This document shows, in pieces, positions 17,264 to 27,046 of a stretch of 64,000 nt of DNA. The notes under the pieces are model-generated. The model made no database searches and was not told where the DNA came from. It worked only from the letters and a program-made list of their open reading frames with translations. Source of the DNA: CAVONB01 sp963697205 (GTDB lineage Bacteria; Pseudomonadota; Alphaproteobacteria; Rhizobiales; Hyphomicrobiaceae); assembly GCA_963697205.1 (NCBI GenBank), contig CAVONB010000015.1, forward strand, positions 372,001 to 436,000, in the 5' to 3' direction. The stretch's first letter is position 1, and every line of letters begins with the position of its first letter. A program made the translations under genes and the position numbers.

Positions 17264-18238
17264 TCAGGCCCCGACTTCGCTGCGCAGGAATGCGTCGTAG
17301 GCGGCGGCGAGGCCCGCCTCCAGACTGGTGGCAGAGCGCCAGCCGAGGGCCTTGAGGCGGTCGCCGCTCATCAGCTTGCGCGGCGTGCCGTCGGGCTTGG
17401 TCCGATCGTGGACAATGCGGCCTTTGAAACCGACGACGTTGCACACGGCGGCGGCGAGTTCGTTGATGGTCATATCCTCGCCCGAGCCGACGTTGACGTG
17501 GGCGTCATCGGAATAGACCTTCATGAGGTGCACGAGCGCGTCGGCGCAGTCGTCGACGAAGAGGAATTCGCGACGCGGCGTGCCGGTGCCCCAGACGACC
17601 AGTGTGTCGCTGCCGTGCGTCTTGGCCTCGTGAGCCTTGCGGATCAGGGCGGCGACGACGTGGCTCTTCTCCAGGTCGTAGTCGTCGCCGGGGCCGTAGA
17701 GGTTGGTCGGCATGCCAGAGATGAAGTCACACCCGTACTGGCGGCGGTAGGCCTGGCACAGCTTGATGCCGGCGATCTTGGCGATGGCGTACCATTCGTT
17801 GGTCGACTCCAGCGGGCCGGTCAACAGCGCGTCCTCGGTCATCGGCTGCGGGGCGAGCTTGGGGTAGATGCACGAGGAGCCGAGAAACATGAGCTTCTCG
17901 ACGCCTGTCTGCCAGGCCGCGTGGATGACGTTGGCCTCGATCATCAGGTTGTCGTAGAGGAACTGGGCCGGGTAGGTGTCGTTGGCGAGGATGCCGCCGA
18001 CCTTGGCAGCGGCGAGGAAGATGGCGTGCGGGCGGGTTTCCGCCAGATGCCGCTCGACGGCGTCCTGGCGCATGAGGTCGACGGATTTGCGGTCGGCCGT
18101 GAGTATGTCGCAGCCCTCGCGGGACAGCCGCCGGACGATCGCGCCGCCGACCATGCCGCGGTGGCCAGCGACCCAAACGCGCTTGCCGGTCAGCGAATAG
18201 GGCACCTTACCAGCAACGTGCTCCGCACGATCGGCCAT
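17264..18238 (-). CDS. fcl: GDP-L-fucose synthase
   Basis: A 324-residue short-chain dehydrogenase/epimerase that turns GDP-4-keto-6-deoxymannose into GDP-L-fucose with NADPH. The nucleotide-binding motif VAGHRGMVGGAIVRRL lies near residue 22, LGSSCIYPKLAPQPM near 118, the catalytic Tyr-x3-Lys is in NEWYAIAKIAGIKLCQAY, and GMPTNLYGPGDDYD and EFLFVDDCADALV are typical of the family. It follows gmd on the same strand with a 33-base gap, the classical gmd-fcl pairing for GDP-fucose supply. The N-terminus carries about 15 extra residues before the Rossmann strand, which is common. Intact. Confidence 0.96.
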   Translation of the reverse strand: MADRAEHVAGKVPYSLTGKRVWVAGHRGMVGGAIVRRLSREGCDILTADRKSVDLMRQDAVERHLAETRPHAIFLAAAKVGGILANDTYPAQFLYDNLMIEANVIHAAWQTGVEKLMFLGSSCIYPKLAPQPMTEDALLTGPLESTNEWYAIAKIAGIKLCQAYRRQYGCDFISGMPTNLYGPGDDYDLEKSHVVAALIRKAHEAKTHGSDTLVVWGTGTPRREFLFVDDCADALVHLMKVYSDDAHVNVGSGEDMTINELAAAVCNVVGFKGRIVHDRTKPDGTPRKLMSGDRLKALGWRSATSLEAGLAAAYDAFLRSEVGA

Positions 18239-18271
18239 GGTCTGACATCCTCGTCCAGTTGCTTGGAGCCG

Positions 18272-19351
18272 TCAGCGGGCGGTGCGGTCCTTGCGCCAGG
18301 TTTCCATCTCGATGGCTTCGAGATCGGCGTCGACCATCTCCTTGACCAAGTCGGCGAACGTGGTTTTGGCCTGCCAGCCGAGCTTGGTGCGCGCCTTGGT
18401 CGGATCGCCGAGCAGCTGCTCGACCTCGGTGGGGCGGAAGTAGCGCGGATCGACGCGGACCACGTCCTTGCCTGTCTTCTCGTCGTGGCCGACTTCGTCG
18501 ACGCCCTTGCCCTGCCAGACAATCCGCCGGCCCACGCAGGCGAACGCGCGCTCCACGAACTCGCGGACGGAGTGCATCTCGCCGGTCGCCAGGACGTAGT
18601 CGTCGGGCTCGGGCTGCTGGAGGATCCGCCACATGCCTTCGACGTAGTCGCGGGCGTGACCCCAGTCGCGCAGCGCGTCGAGATTGCCCAGGTAGAGCCG
18701 TTCCTGCAGGCCCTTCTCGATGGCGGCGACGGCACGCGTGATCTTGCGCGTCACGAAGGTCTCCCCGCGCAGGGGACCTTCATGATTGAACAGGATGCCG
18801 TTGGAAGCGTGCATGCCGTACGCCTCACGGTAGTTGACCGTGATCCAGTAGGCGTAAAGCTTGGCGGCGGCGTAGGGCGAGCGCGGATAAAACGGCGTCG
18901 TCTCCGACTGCGGCACCTCCTGCACCTTGCCGTAGAGTTCCGACGTGGACGCCTGGTAGAAGCGCACTTTCTGTTCGAGCTTCAGGATGCGGATCGCCTC
19001 GAGCAGCCGCAGCGTGCCGAGCGCGTCGGAATTGGCGGTATATTCGGGCGTCTCGAAGCTGACCTGGACGTGGCTTTGCGCGGCGAGGTTGTAAATCTCG
19101 TCAGGCTGAAACTCCTGGATCAGACGGATGAGGTTGGTCGCGTCGGTCAGGTCGCCGTAGTGCATGAAGAAGCGCGTCTGCTTCTCGTGCGGGTCGACGT
19201 AGAGGTCGTCGACGCGGGCGGTGTTGAAGGAGGAGGAGCGGCGCTTGACGCCGTGAACCACGTAGCCCTTGTCGAGCAGCAGGCGCGACAGGTGGGCGCC
19301 GTCCTGTCCTGTGACACCGGTAACGAGTGCGATTTTTCCTGACGTCGCCAT
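18272..19351 (-). CDS. gmd: GDP-mannose 4,6-dehydratase
   Basis: A 359-residue enzyme that converts GDP-mannose to GDP-4-keto-6-deoxy-D-mannose. The family signatures are complete: VTGVTGQDGAHLSRLLLD at the N-terminus, HGVKRRSSSFNTARVDDLY, AAQSHVQVSFETPEYT, the serine/threonine of ASTSELYGKVQEVPQSE, the catalytic SPYAAAKLYAYW, and LGNLDALRDWGHARDYVEGM. Start ATG 19351 is preceded by AGAGGA; an upstream in-frame start at 19420 would add unsupported residues. It sits between the NusG/RfaH-like gene (160 bases upstream) and fcl (33 bases downstream), in one probable operon for surface-polysaccharide sugar supply. Confidence 0.97.
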   Translation of the reverse strand: MATSGKIALVTGVTGQDGAHLSRLLLDKGYVVHGVKRRSSSFNTARVDDLYVDPHEKQTRFFMHYGDLTDATNLIRLIQEFQPDEIYNLAAQSHVQVSFETPEYTANSDALGTLRLLEAIRILKLEQKVRFYQASTSELYGKVQEVPQSETTPFYPRSPYAAAKLYAYWITVNYREAYGMHASNGILFNHEGPLRGETFVTRKITRAVAAIEKGLQERLYLGNLDALRDWGHARDYVEGMWRILQQPEPDDYVLATGEMHSVREFVERAFACVGRRIVWQGKGVDEVGHDEKTGKDVVRVDPRYFRPTEVEQLLGDPTKARTKLGWQAKTTFADLVKEMVDADLEAIEMETWRKDRTAR

Positions 19352-19510
19352 CGTTGGCAGATCCTCTTTTGTTGGCCGCCCGCGCGGCGTGTCGCTCGAC
19401 CGGGACTGTCGGGATGACATCCCCGCGCCCCGTGCGGGTCGGCACGCGGTGTATCGCGCCGGTTCCCGCCCCGTCCTATCAATTGACCGATGTGGATGGG
19501 GCCTACGCCG

Positions 19511-20041
19511 TCAGGATGTGGCCCGGACGACGTCGGCCTCCAGTTTCATCTTCACGGCCCGCCCGAGCAAATCGAGCAGCACCACCAGCCGGTTCTTCTC
19601 GTCCATGTCGATGATGGTGGCAACCATTCCGTCGAATGCATTGTTGGTGATTTCCACTTTTTGCCCAATTGCGAACGGCTCGGGGGGGCGGACGATTGCG
19701 CCGTCGATCTCGCGCTGGCGCAGAGCCTCTATGAAGCCGTTATCGATGAAACAGAGGTCCTGGCCCGCCCGCACCAGCGTGCGGACGCCGATCGTCGACA
19801 GGATCGGTCGCCAGCGCTGCTCGCCGGACAGCACCTGGACGAAGACGTAGCCGGGAAAAAACGGTCGCAGGACCTCACGCGTCTTGCGAGCATGGCGGAC
19901 GGACTTGCGCATCCGGGGGCAATACGCGCGGAAGCCCTGGCGCTCCAGATGCTCCACGGCGATGTGCTCGCGGTGGGGCTGGGTGTTGACCGCTACCCAG
20001 GATCGCTCGGGGCCGGAGAACGACGCGTAGTCGGTCCGCAT
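19511..20041 (-). CDS. NusG-family (RfaH-like) transcription antiterminator
   Basis: A 176-residue NusG paralogue. The N-terminal NGN domain is visible as SWVAVNTQPHREHIAVEHLE, GFRAYCPRMRKSVRHAR, and LRPFFPGYVFVQV. The C-terminal KOW domain starts at PFAIGQKVEITNNAFDGMVA and continues to LVVLLDLLGRAVKMKLEADV. It differs from housekeeping NusG in lacking secE and ribosomal-protein neighbours and in having the basic 'RH-A-R-K' stretch seen in specialised paralogues. Because it is the first gene before gmd and fcl on the same strand, it probably acts on elongation through a long polysaccharide operon, as RfaH or UpxY-type proteins do. I see no ops-like element in the upstream 300 bases. Confidence 0.88.
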   Translation of the reverse strand: MRTDYASFSGPERSWVAVNTQPHREHIAVEHLERQGFRAYCPRMRKSVRHARKTREVLRPFFPGYVFVQVLSGEQRWRPILSTIGVRTLVRAGQDLCFIDNGFIEALRQREIDGAIVRPPEPFAIGQKVEITNNAFDGMVATIIDMDEKNRLVVLLDLLGRAVKMKLEADVVRATS

Positions 20042-20343
20042 ACTACTCCCTTCGTCAACTCTCGACGCCGGCGCGGGGGCGACCCACCGGGCCCGTCACC
20101 CTTGCCGACGCTGCCTTGCATCGTTAACGCTGTTGTTGCGCGCCGGCTGGCGAGAATCAAGCTGCATGCGCCTGCAATCCTGGGTTGCCGGGGTTGTGGC
20201 ATCGGCGATGCCGGCGGCTTGCCCAATTGGCGCGATCTGATGCATGGCGTTGGCTCGCCGTCACGTGCGGCGTTCGCGTCCATCCTTGCCGGGGCCCGTC
20301 CGGGCGCGCCCGGTCCTCTTTTGATCCATTGCCGAGGCTTGGC
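20042..20343. promoter_or_regulatory. divergent intergenic region of the polysaccharide locus
   Basis: These 302 bases separate the minus-strand antiterminator/gmd/fcl set from the plus-strand glycosyltransferase and must hold both promoters. A GTTAACG stretch near 20123 and short AT-richer spots are visible, but no clear -35/-10 pair or operator could be assigned. No gene is seen. Confidence 0.35.
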
Positions 20344-21585
20344 GTGCCTAAAGTCGTTTTCGTCAACCGCTATGCGCATCCCGACCATTCCGCGACCAGC
20401 CAGATGGTCTCGGACCTGGCGTTCGCATTGGTGCGGCGCGGGCACGCAGTGGAGATGGTGGCCAGCCGGCAGCTCTACGAGGATGCAGGTGCGCGACTGG
20501 CGCAGCTCGAAACGGTCGACGGCGTGACGATCCGGCGCGTGTGGACGTCGCGCTTCGGGCGTGCCGGACTTGTCGGCAGGGCGATCGATTATTTGACCTT
20601 CTATCTTTCGGCGGCAGCAGCGGTCCTGGCTGCGACGCGCCGCGGCGACGTGGTGGTGGTGAAGACCGATCCGCCGCTGATGTCGGTTGTGCTGGCGCCT
20701 GTGGTGCGGTTGCGCGGCGGCCGGCTGGTCAACTGGCTGCAGGACGTATTTCCAGAGGTCGCGCAATCGCTGGGCGTGGGGCGCGGGCGGCTGGCTGGTT
20801 TCGGCTACGCGTTGTTACGGCGTCTGCGCAACCGGTCGCTCAGGGCGGCGGACGCGAACGTCGTGATCGGCGAGCGGATGGCGGAGCGTCTTGCGGCCGA
20901 AGGCGTGGGGCGGGACCGCGTGCGGATCATCGAGAACTGGGCCGATGGGTCATTGGTGCATCCGGTCGCGCCTGCGCAGAACCCGCTGCGGGCGGCCTGG
21001 GGGCTCGCCGATGCGTTCGTCGTCGGCTACTCCGGCAATCTCGGCAGGGCGCACGAGTTTGCGACGCTGGTGGGCGCGATCGCGGATGTGGAGCGGTGCA
21101 AAGGCGACGACATCCGATGGCTGATGATTGGCGGCGGCGCGCTGCAGGAGGCCTTCGCGGCCGAGATTGCCACGCGCGATCTGAGGTCGGTCGTCGTGCA
21201 CCCCTACCAGCCGCGCGAACGTCTCGCAGACAGCCTGTCTGCGGCCGACGTCCACTTAGTGTCCTTGCGTCCGGAGATGGAAGGGCTGATCGTTCCGAGC
21301 AAGATCTACGGAATCCTCGCAGCGGGGCGGCCTGCGGTGTTCATCGGTGATCCCGACGGCGAGGTGGCCCGGCTGATCCGGCGGCTCGATTGCGGGGTGA
21401 CGGTGCGCGAGGGGGACCCCGCGGCGCTGGCGGAGGCCGTGCGCGGGCTGGCGGTCGATCCGCAACTTGCCGAAGCGATGGGTGCGCGCGCGCGTGCGGC
21501 GTTCGAGCGCGCGCATGATCTGGAAGCGGCTGTGCGGGCATGGGATGCGCTGCTCGGCTCGCTTGGCGCGGTCGCGAAGAGCTGA
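20344..21585 (+). CDS. family 4 (GT-B) glycosyltransferase
   Basis: About 413 residues starting at GTG 20344 (PKVVFVNRYAHPDHSATSQM). The GT-B fold shows an N-terminal acceptor domain (SDLAFALVRRGHAVEMVASR; VVVVKTDPPLMSVVLAPVV; NWLQDVFPEVAQSLGVG) and a C-terminal donor domain (FVVGYSGNLGRAHEFATLV; WLMIGGGALQEAF; IVPSKIYGILAAGRPAVFIG). The sequence VPSKIYGILAAG is the nucleotide-sugar site of WbuB/WcaI-like GT4 enzymes that build cell-surface polysaccharides. It is cytoplasmic or peripheral, with no signal. An open frame extends upstream to 20185 but lacks family similarity. It lies opposite the antiterminator operon, in the same sugar-biosynthesis block. Confidence 0.9.
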   Translation: MPKVVFVNRYAHPDHSATSQMVSDLAFALVRRGHAVEMVASRQLYEDAGARLAQLETVDGVTIRRVWTSRFGRAGLVGRAIDYLTFYLSAAAAVLAATRRGDVVVVKTDPPLMSVVLAPVVRLRGGRLVNWLQDVFPEVAQSLGVGRGRLAGFGYALLRRLRNRSLRAADANVVIGERMAERLAAEGVGRDRVRIIENWADGSLVHPVAPAQNPLRAAWGLADAFVVGYSGNLGRAHEFATLVGAIADVERCKGDDIRWLMIGGGALQEAFAAEIATRDLRSVVVHPYQPRERLADSLSAADVHLVSLRPEMEGLIVPSKIYGILAAGRPAVFIGDPDGEVARLIRRLDCGVTVREGDPAALAEAVRGLAVDPQLAEAMGARARAAFERAHDLEAAVRAWDALLGSLGAVAKS

Positions 21586-21607
21586 CGGGCAGTGCGCCGA
21601 GGCACGA

Positions 21608-22582
<975 letters not shown>

Positions 22583-22718
22583 GACTGCTCCCGTTCCCTC
22601 GATTGGCGGCGCAACCTAGAGCGCTGCTCCGCGCAAGGAAAGCCGGGATCCGGGCCAATTGCAGCATTGGCTGGCTTTTCCACGGCTTAGCGGAGGATGG
22701 GGTGAGCTCAGCTGCCCG

Positions 22719-23741
22719 CTACACGCCATAATAGTCCCGATACCACGCGACGAAGCGGGCGACGCCGTCTTCGACGCTGGTCGACGGACGATAGCCGACT
22801 GCGGCCTCCAGGTCGGTCACGTCGGCAAAGGTGTCGGGCACGTCGCCGGGCTGCATGGGGAGGAGCTCGCGTTCGGCCTTCCGGCCCAGGCTGCGCTCGA
22901 GGGCGTCGATGTAGGACGTCAGCTGGACGGGTGCGCTGTTGCCGATGTTGTAGATCCGGAAGGGCGCAGACGAGGTCGCGGGGTCGGGGGCGGCGCCGCT
23001 CCAGGCGGTGTCGGGCGCGGCGATGGCGTCGCTCGTGCGGATCACGCCTTCGACGATGTCGCCGACAAAGGTGAAGTCGCGCGTGTGGCGCCCGTGATTG
23101 AAAACCGGGATCGGCTTGCCTTCAAGGATGGAGCGGGTGAAGAGGAACAGCGCCATGTCGGGGCGGCCCCAAGGACCGTAGACCGTGAAGAAGCGTAGGC
23201 CCGTGGTGGGCAGGCGAAAGAGGTGGCTATAGGCGTGGGCCATCAGCTCGTTGGCGCGCTTGGTGGCCGCATAGAACTGCAGCGGGTGATCGGCACCATG
23301 GTGCTCGGAGAAGGGCAGTGTCGTGTTGGCGCCGTACACGCTGGAGGTGGAGGCATAGGTCAGGTGCGGCACCTTGGCCTGGCGGCAGACCTCGAGGATG
23401 TTGGCGAAACCGATGAGGTTGGAAGCGACGTAGTCCTCGGGGTGCGTGATGGAGTGGCGGACGCCGGCCTGCGCGGCGAGATGGATCACCCGGTCGAAGC
23501 TTTCGGCCGTGAAGCAGGCGTCGAGCGCTCCCCGGTCGGTGAGGCAGGCGCGGTGGAAGCGATAGCGGCCGTCGCGTGCGCCGGCGCTGTCCTGCAGCGC
23601 GGCAAGGCGCGCCTCTTTGAGCGATGGATCATAGTAGTCGTTGACGTTGTCGAAGCCCACGACCTCGTCGCCGCGAGCAAGAAGTGCGGCGGCCGTGTGA
23701 AATCCGATGAACCCGGCGTTGCCGGTGACTAGGACCTTCAT
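22719..23741 (-). CDS. UDP-glucuronate 4-epimerase-like NAD-dependent epimerase
   Basis: About 340 residues, start ATG 23741 with GGAGAGA upstream. The family pattern is that of bacterial UDP-glucuronate 4-epimerases (LspL/CapI type): VTGNAGFIGFHTAAALLARG, FDNVNDYYDPSLKEARLAAL, HLAAQAGVRHSITHPEDYV, YASTSSVYGANTTLPFSE, the catalytic YAATKRANELMAHAYSHLF, TGLRFFTVYGPWGRPDMA and MQPGDVPDTFADVTDLE. It would make UDP-galacturonate for surface polysaccharide. Usual Gly-x-x-Gly-x-x-Gly is present with N in place of A or G in position two (GNAGFIG), common in this branch. It is next to the UDP-xylose synthase gene on the same strand. Confidence 0.93.
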   Translation of the reverse strand: MKVLVTGNAGFIGFHTAAALLARGDEVVGFDNVNDYYDPSLKEARLAALQDSAGARDGRYRFHRACLTDRGALDACFTAESFDRVIHLAAQAGVRHSITHPEDYVASNLIGFANILEVCRQAKVPHLTYASTSSVYGANTTLPFSEHHGADHPLQFYAATKRANELMAHAYSHLFRLPTTGLRFFTVYGPWGRPDMALFLFTRSILEGKPIPVFNHGRHTRDFTFVGDIVEGVIRTSDAIAAPDTAWSGAAPDPATSSAPFRIYNIGNSAPVQLTSYIDALERSLGRKAERELLPMQPGDVPDTFADVTDLEAAVGYRPSTSVEDGVARFVAWYRDYYGV

Positions 23742-23974
23742 CGCAGTCTCTCCGTCCATCGCCTGGCAAAGCCGCAACCTGTGGTGTTGTAGCCGAACGG
23801 TCACACAAGGCAAGGATTCCCCGGTTTGCTATGGCGTGCCAAGCCGCGCTCGTCCTTGCCAGGGCGGCTGGCGCAGGATCTGTCCACGACGGGGTTTGCG
23901 GGACGTGTGCTGAACCATTGAACGGCTGCGTGCCATCGCCTAGAAAGCAGATTGTAAGGTAGGGGGGACAGGTG

Positions 23975-24691
23975 ATGGCGTTTGTGAGCGTTCGCCGTGT
24001 GCCGGCCATAGCGAGGCCGGCGGTGCTCGCCTGCGTGTGCGCGATCGCTGCGAGCGCAACGAGCGGGTGTGCCAACGGCAATCTGTCGCTTGGCAATGTC
24101 CAGACAGGGTCGGCGCCTGCGGCTCAGATCGTAGAGGCCAAGGGTGCGCGCAAGATCGGCGAGTTCAAGCTCGTCAGCGTCGCGCCGATCGTGCTGACGC
24201 CGACCAACTCCGCCGCTGCCGTACAGATGCAAGACCAGATTCTGCGCGACCTCAACGCGCTGGCGACGCGGCACAACTTCGCGCTGATCACGGGCGGCGG
24301 CGGGGGCGAGCCCCTGACGCTGCGCGGATATGTGCTGGCGACCCCCGATCGCAAGGGCATCAAGATCACTCAAATCTGGGATGTGACCGACCAGAGCGGT
24401 GCGCGCGTCAACCGGACGGTGCGCGAGCAGATCGTGGCAGCGAGTGCGGCGGGTGCGCCCGATTTGTGGACGGCCGCCGGGCGCGTCGACACGACGGGTA
24501 TGGCGGAGATGGCCGTGGATGCCTTGCATGGTGCGACGCCGCAGCCGCCGAGCGGGATCGGCACGGTTGCTGCACCTGCCCCTGTGGCCCCGCCTGCGCC
24601 AGGTGCCGGGCCTGAGATCCTGGCGCCGCCGCTGGGTTCCCCGGTCGGCAACATGGCGACGGGTGTCGGCGCGACGCGGCCACGCCGCTGA
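23975..24691 (+). CDS. putative lipoprotein of unknown function
   Basis: About 238 residues. The start is ATG 23975, or GTG 23972 just before it, with a G-rich ribosome site. Residues 1-30 form a signal sequence (RRVPAIARPAVLACVCAIAA) ending in ATSGC, a plausible lipobox with the lipidated cysteine near 31. The mature protein contains SVAPIVLTPTNSAAAVQMQD, a glycine-rich GGGGGEPLTLRGYVLATPD, TQIWDVTDQSGARVNRT and a proline/alanine-rich tail. The middle resembles periplasmic beta-sandwich lipoproteins in which a conserved 'W-D-V-x-D' strand occurs. Divergently placed next to the epimerase, it could belong to the envelope polysaccharide block. I do not recognise the family. Confidence 0.72.
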   Translation: MAFVSVRRVPAIARPAVLACVCAIAASATSGCANGNLSLGNVQTGSAPAAQIVEAKGARKIGEFKLVSVAPIVLTPTNSAAAVQMQDQILRDLNALATRHNFALITGGGGGEPLTLRGYVLATPDRKGIKITQIWDVTDQSGARVNRTVREQIVAASAAGAPDLWTAAGRVDTTGMAEMAVDALHGATPQPPSGIGTVAAPAPVAPPAPGAGPEILAPPLGSPVGNMATGVGATRPRR

Positions 24692-24709
24692 GGCGCTGCA
24701 GCCTTCAGA

Positions 24710-25894
24710 TCAGCTTTTCTCGGTGGTGGCGGGCTTGCCGACGATGCGGCGGCCGAGTGCCCAGCGATGTACCTCGGACGGCCCGTCGTAGATGCGGAAG
24801 CCGCGGACATCGCGGAAGATGCGCTCCACCGTGGTGTCGCGCGTCATGCCGAGGCCGCCGAGGATCTGCAGCGAGCGGTCGACGACGCGATAGATCGCTT
24901 CCGAGCATATGACCTTTGCCATCGAGCTCTCCGTGCCGCCCTTGTGGCCCTGGTCGAGCACCCAGGCGGTGTGCCAGATCGCGAGGCGCGCGGTGTGCAT
25001 GTCCATGGCGTTGTCGGCGAGCATGAAGCTGACACCCTCGTGGTCGCCCAGGCGCTTGCCGAAGCCGTGGCGGGTGCGGGCGTAGTCGGTCGCGATATCG
25101 TGAGCGCGCTGGGCGGCGCCGAGCCAGCGCATGCAATGGGTCAGGCGGGCGGGCGCGAGACGGACCTGGGCGTACTGGAAGCCCTTGCCGACTTCGCCCA
25201 GGACGTCTTCGCCGGAGACACGCAGGTCCTCGATGTCGACGACGGCGTGGCCGCCCATGAAGCTCGAATCCATGGTGTCGAGCACGCGCACGGTCTTGAA
25301 GGCGGGGTTTGGGAGGTCGGCGAGGAACATGGTAGCGTCGCCGGGGCCGTCACCGGTGCGGGCCATGATGATGGTGAAGGCAGCGCCGTCGACGCCGGTG
25401 ATCAGCCACTTGCGGCCGCGGATGACGAAGCCGTTGCCATCCTTCTCGGCGCGCGTCTTCAGCATCGAGGGATCGGCGCCCGCGCCGCCCTCGGGCTCGG
25501 TCATGGCGAAGCAGGAGCGGACGGCGCCGGATGCCAGCGGGCGCAGGTATTTCTCTTTCTGCGCGGGGGTGGCGATCGCCTCGAGCATATGGATGTTGCC
25601 CTCGTCGGGGGCGTGGCAGTGGATCGCGGGCGGGCCGAGCATGGAATAGCCGGCGGCCTCGAGTGCGATCGCCTTGCCGAAGTGCGTGAGGCCGGCGCCG
25701 CCGTACTCCTTGGGACCATGAATGCCGAGCAGGCCCGCCGTTTTCGCTTTTGCGTTCATCTCGCAGCGCAGTTCGTCGGTCGGCCCGTGCGGTGTCCAGC
25801 GCGGGTCTGTCTCATAGGGGATGATCTCGCTCCTGACGAATGAGTCGATGCGCTGCTTGATGCTTTCGAGCTCGGGCGGGATGGTGAAGTCCAT
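24710..25894 (-). CDS. acyl-CoA dehydrogenase (ACAD10/11-like)
   Basis: A 394-residue FAD enzyme that oxidises acyl-CoA to trans-2-enoyl-CoA. N-terminal helical domain, the FAD-binding CFAMTEPEGGAGADPSM near residue 130, FVIRGRKWLITGVDGA near 160, and the C-terminal YDGPSEVHRWALGRRIVG. In standard medium-chain enzymes the catalytic Glu is in YEG; here that position is Asp (YDG) and a later Glu (SEVH) is kept, as in the ACAD10/11-like branch. It overlaps no gene but is followed upstream on the same strand by a phosphotransferase-fold kinase, and the two are fused in some eukaryotic ACAD10/11 proteins, which strengthens the call. Acts on medium or 4-hydroxy acyl-CoAs by analogy. Confidence 0.93.
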   Translation of the reverse strand: MDFTIPPELESIKQRIDSFVRSEIIPYETDPRWTPHGPTDELRCEMNAKAKTAGLLGIHGPKEYGGAGLTHFGKAIALEAAGYSMLGPPAIHCHAPDEGNIHMLEAIATPAQKEKYLRPLASGAVRSCFAMTEPEGGAGADPSMLKTRAEKDGNGFVIRGRKWLITGVDGAAFTIIMARTGDGPGDATMFLADLPNPAFKTVRVLDTMDSSFMGGHAVVDIEDLRVSGEDVLGEVGKGFQYAQVRLAPARLTHCMRWLGAAQRAHDIATDYARTRHGFGKRLGDHEGVSFMLADNAMDMHTARLAIWHTAWVLDQGHKGGTESSMAKVICSEAIYRVVDRSLQILGGLGMTRDTTVERIFRDVRGFRIYDGPSEVHRWALGRRIVGKPATTEKS

Positions 25895-25939
25895 GGCGTG
25901 TCCTCGTCGTTCGTCGGGGGGGGGCGGAGCGCGGCCGGA

Positions 25940-27046
25940 TCAGGCAGCGCGCCCGGCCGCGATGTCGTTGGTGAAGGCCAGCAGGTCGCGGGCCAGCATA
26001 TCGAAAGCAGCGTAGCGCGGATCGGCGGTCTGGCCTTTGCGGTAGAGCAGATTGAGTTGGAAGAACACAACCGCCAGCTTGAGCATGGCCAGCACGCGGA
26101 AAAAGGGCAGGTCGTCGAGGTCCAGGCCGGTCAGCCGGGCGTAGCGGGCGGCGACCTCGGCGCGGGTCGGGAAGCCCGGTGCCGCGGTCGGCATCTGCGC
26201 CATGCGGTGCATGACGGGCGGGTCGCGGGGCTCGGTCCAGTAGCTGAGGAGCGTCGCCAGATCGAACAGGGGATCGCCGCGGGTCGCCATGTCCCAGTCG
26301 ACGACGGCCGTGGGGGTGAGTGTGGCGGCGTCCAGGATCATGTTGTCGAGCTTGAAATCGCCGTGCAGCAGGCGGGGCGCGCGAGGGGCCGGCGGGCGGG
26401 CCTCGAGCCAGCCGGCGATGCTACCGATCGCTGTCGCGTCCTCGCCTTCGACGATGCGCTGCCCGCGGTCGCGCCAGCCGGCGACCTGTCGCGCTGCGAA
26501 GCCGTCGGGCTTGCCGAGGCTGTCGAGTCCGACAGCGCCTGGGTCGACGGCGTGGAGCGCGGCGAGGGTGGCGACCATGGTCTCGCCCAGGGCAGCGCAG
26601 CGCCCGGGGTGGCCGTGGAGGCGGCTCGTATCGTCGCCCTTGATGACGATGCCGGGGCGGTACTCGATAAGCTGGAAGGGGACGCCCAGGATGGTCGTGT
26701 CGGCGCAGAGATGAAGGCTCGTGGGCGCCAGCGGGAAGGCCTTGCCGAGGCGGGAGAGCACGCGGTGCTCGCGCGCCATGTCGTGGGCCCCGGGCGGTAG
26801 GTCGCCGGGCGGGGGGCGGCGGAGGACGAGCGGCCGGCCGCCGGCGTGGATCAGGATGTTGATGTTGGCGAGGCCGGCCGGGAACCGGTGCGGCGGACGG
26901 GTCGGGTCGAGGGGGAGGCCGAGGCCGTGGAGGTAGGCCGCCAGACGGTCGAAGTCGTCGGCGGCGTGTGCCGGCTCGCCTCCAGGGAGCGCCGTGTTTG
27001 CGGGTGCTGTAGGATCGGCGCCGGTGGATTTTGGGTCGGCCGTCAT
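25940..27046 (-). CDS. aminoglycoside-phosphotransferase-fold kinase (ACAD10/11 N-domain type)
   Basis: About 368 residues, start ATG 27046. The kinase-like fold is shown by LVLRRPPPGDLPPGAHDMAR near residue 65 (nucleotide-binding strand), PFQLIEYRPGIVIKG near 125, the catalytic RLLHGDFKLDNMILD near 235 (HGD and N of the catalytic loop) and VVDWDMATRGDPLFDLATL near 255 (metal-binding Asp). This matches the phosphotransferase domain that precedes or fuses to acyl-CoA dehydrogenase in ACAD10/11, where the pair phosphorylates and then dehydrates 4-hydroxyacyl-CoAs. The dehydrogenase gene follows 45 bases downstream. So the pair probably degrades hydroxy or modified acyl-CoAs; it is not likely an antibiotic-resistance kinase. 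Confidence 0.9.
   Translation of the reverse strand: MTADPKSTGADPTAPANTALPGGEPAHAADDFDRLAAYLHGLGLPLDPTRPPHRFPAGLANINILIHAGGRPLVLRRPPPGDLPPGAHDMAREHRVLSRLGKAFPLAPTSLHLCADTTILGVPFQLIEYRPGIVIKGDDTSRLHGHPGRCAALGETMVATLAALHAVDPGAVGLDSLGKPDGFAARQVAGWRDRGQRIVEGEDATAIGSIAGWLEARPPAPRAPRLLHGDFKLDNMILDAATLTPTAVVDWDMATRGDPLFDLATLLSYWTEPRDPPVMHRMAQMPTAAPGFPTRAEVAARYARLTGLDLDDLPFFRVLAMLKLAVVFFQLNLLYRKGQTADPRYAAFDMLARDLLAFTNDIAAGRAA

Noticed and set aside
17150..19342. 730-residue open frame opposite gmd and fcl
   Set aside because: Antisense shadow of two certain genes in GC-rich DNA.
20185..20343. N-terminal extension of the GT4 gene
   Set aside because: Sequence is unlike GT4 proteins; the GTG at 20344 begins the first strand.
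25940..27046. Aminoglycoside resistance gene
   Set aside because: The kinase fold is paired with an acyl-CoA dehydrogenase as in ACAD10/11, which indicates lipid catabolism.
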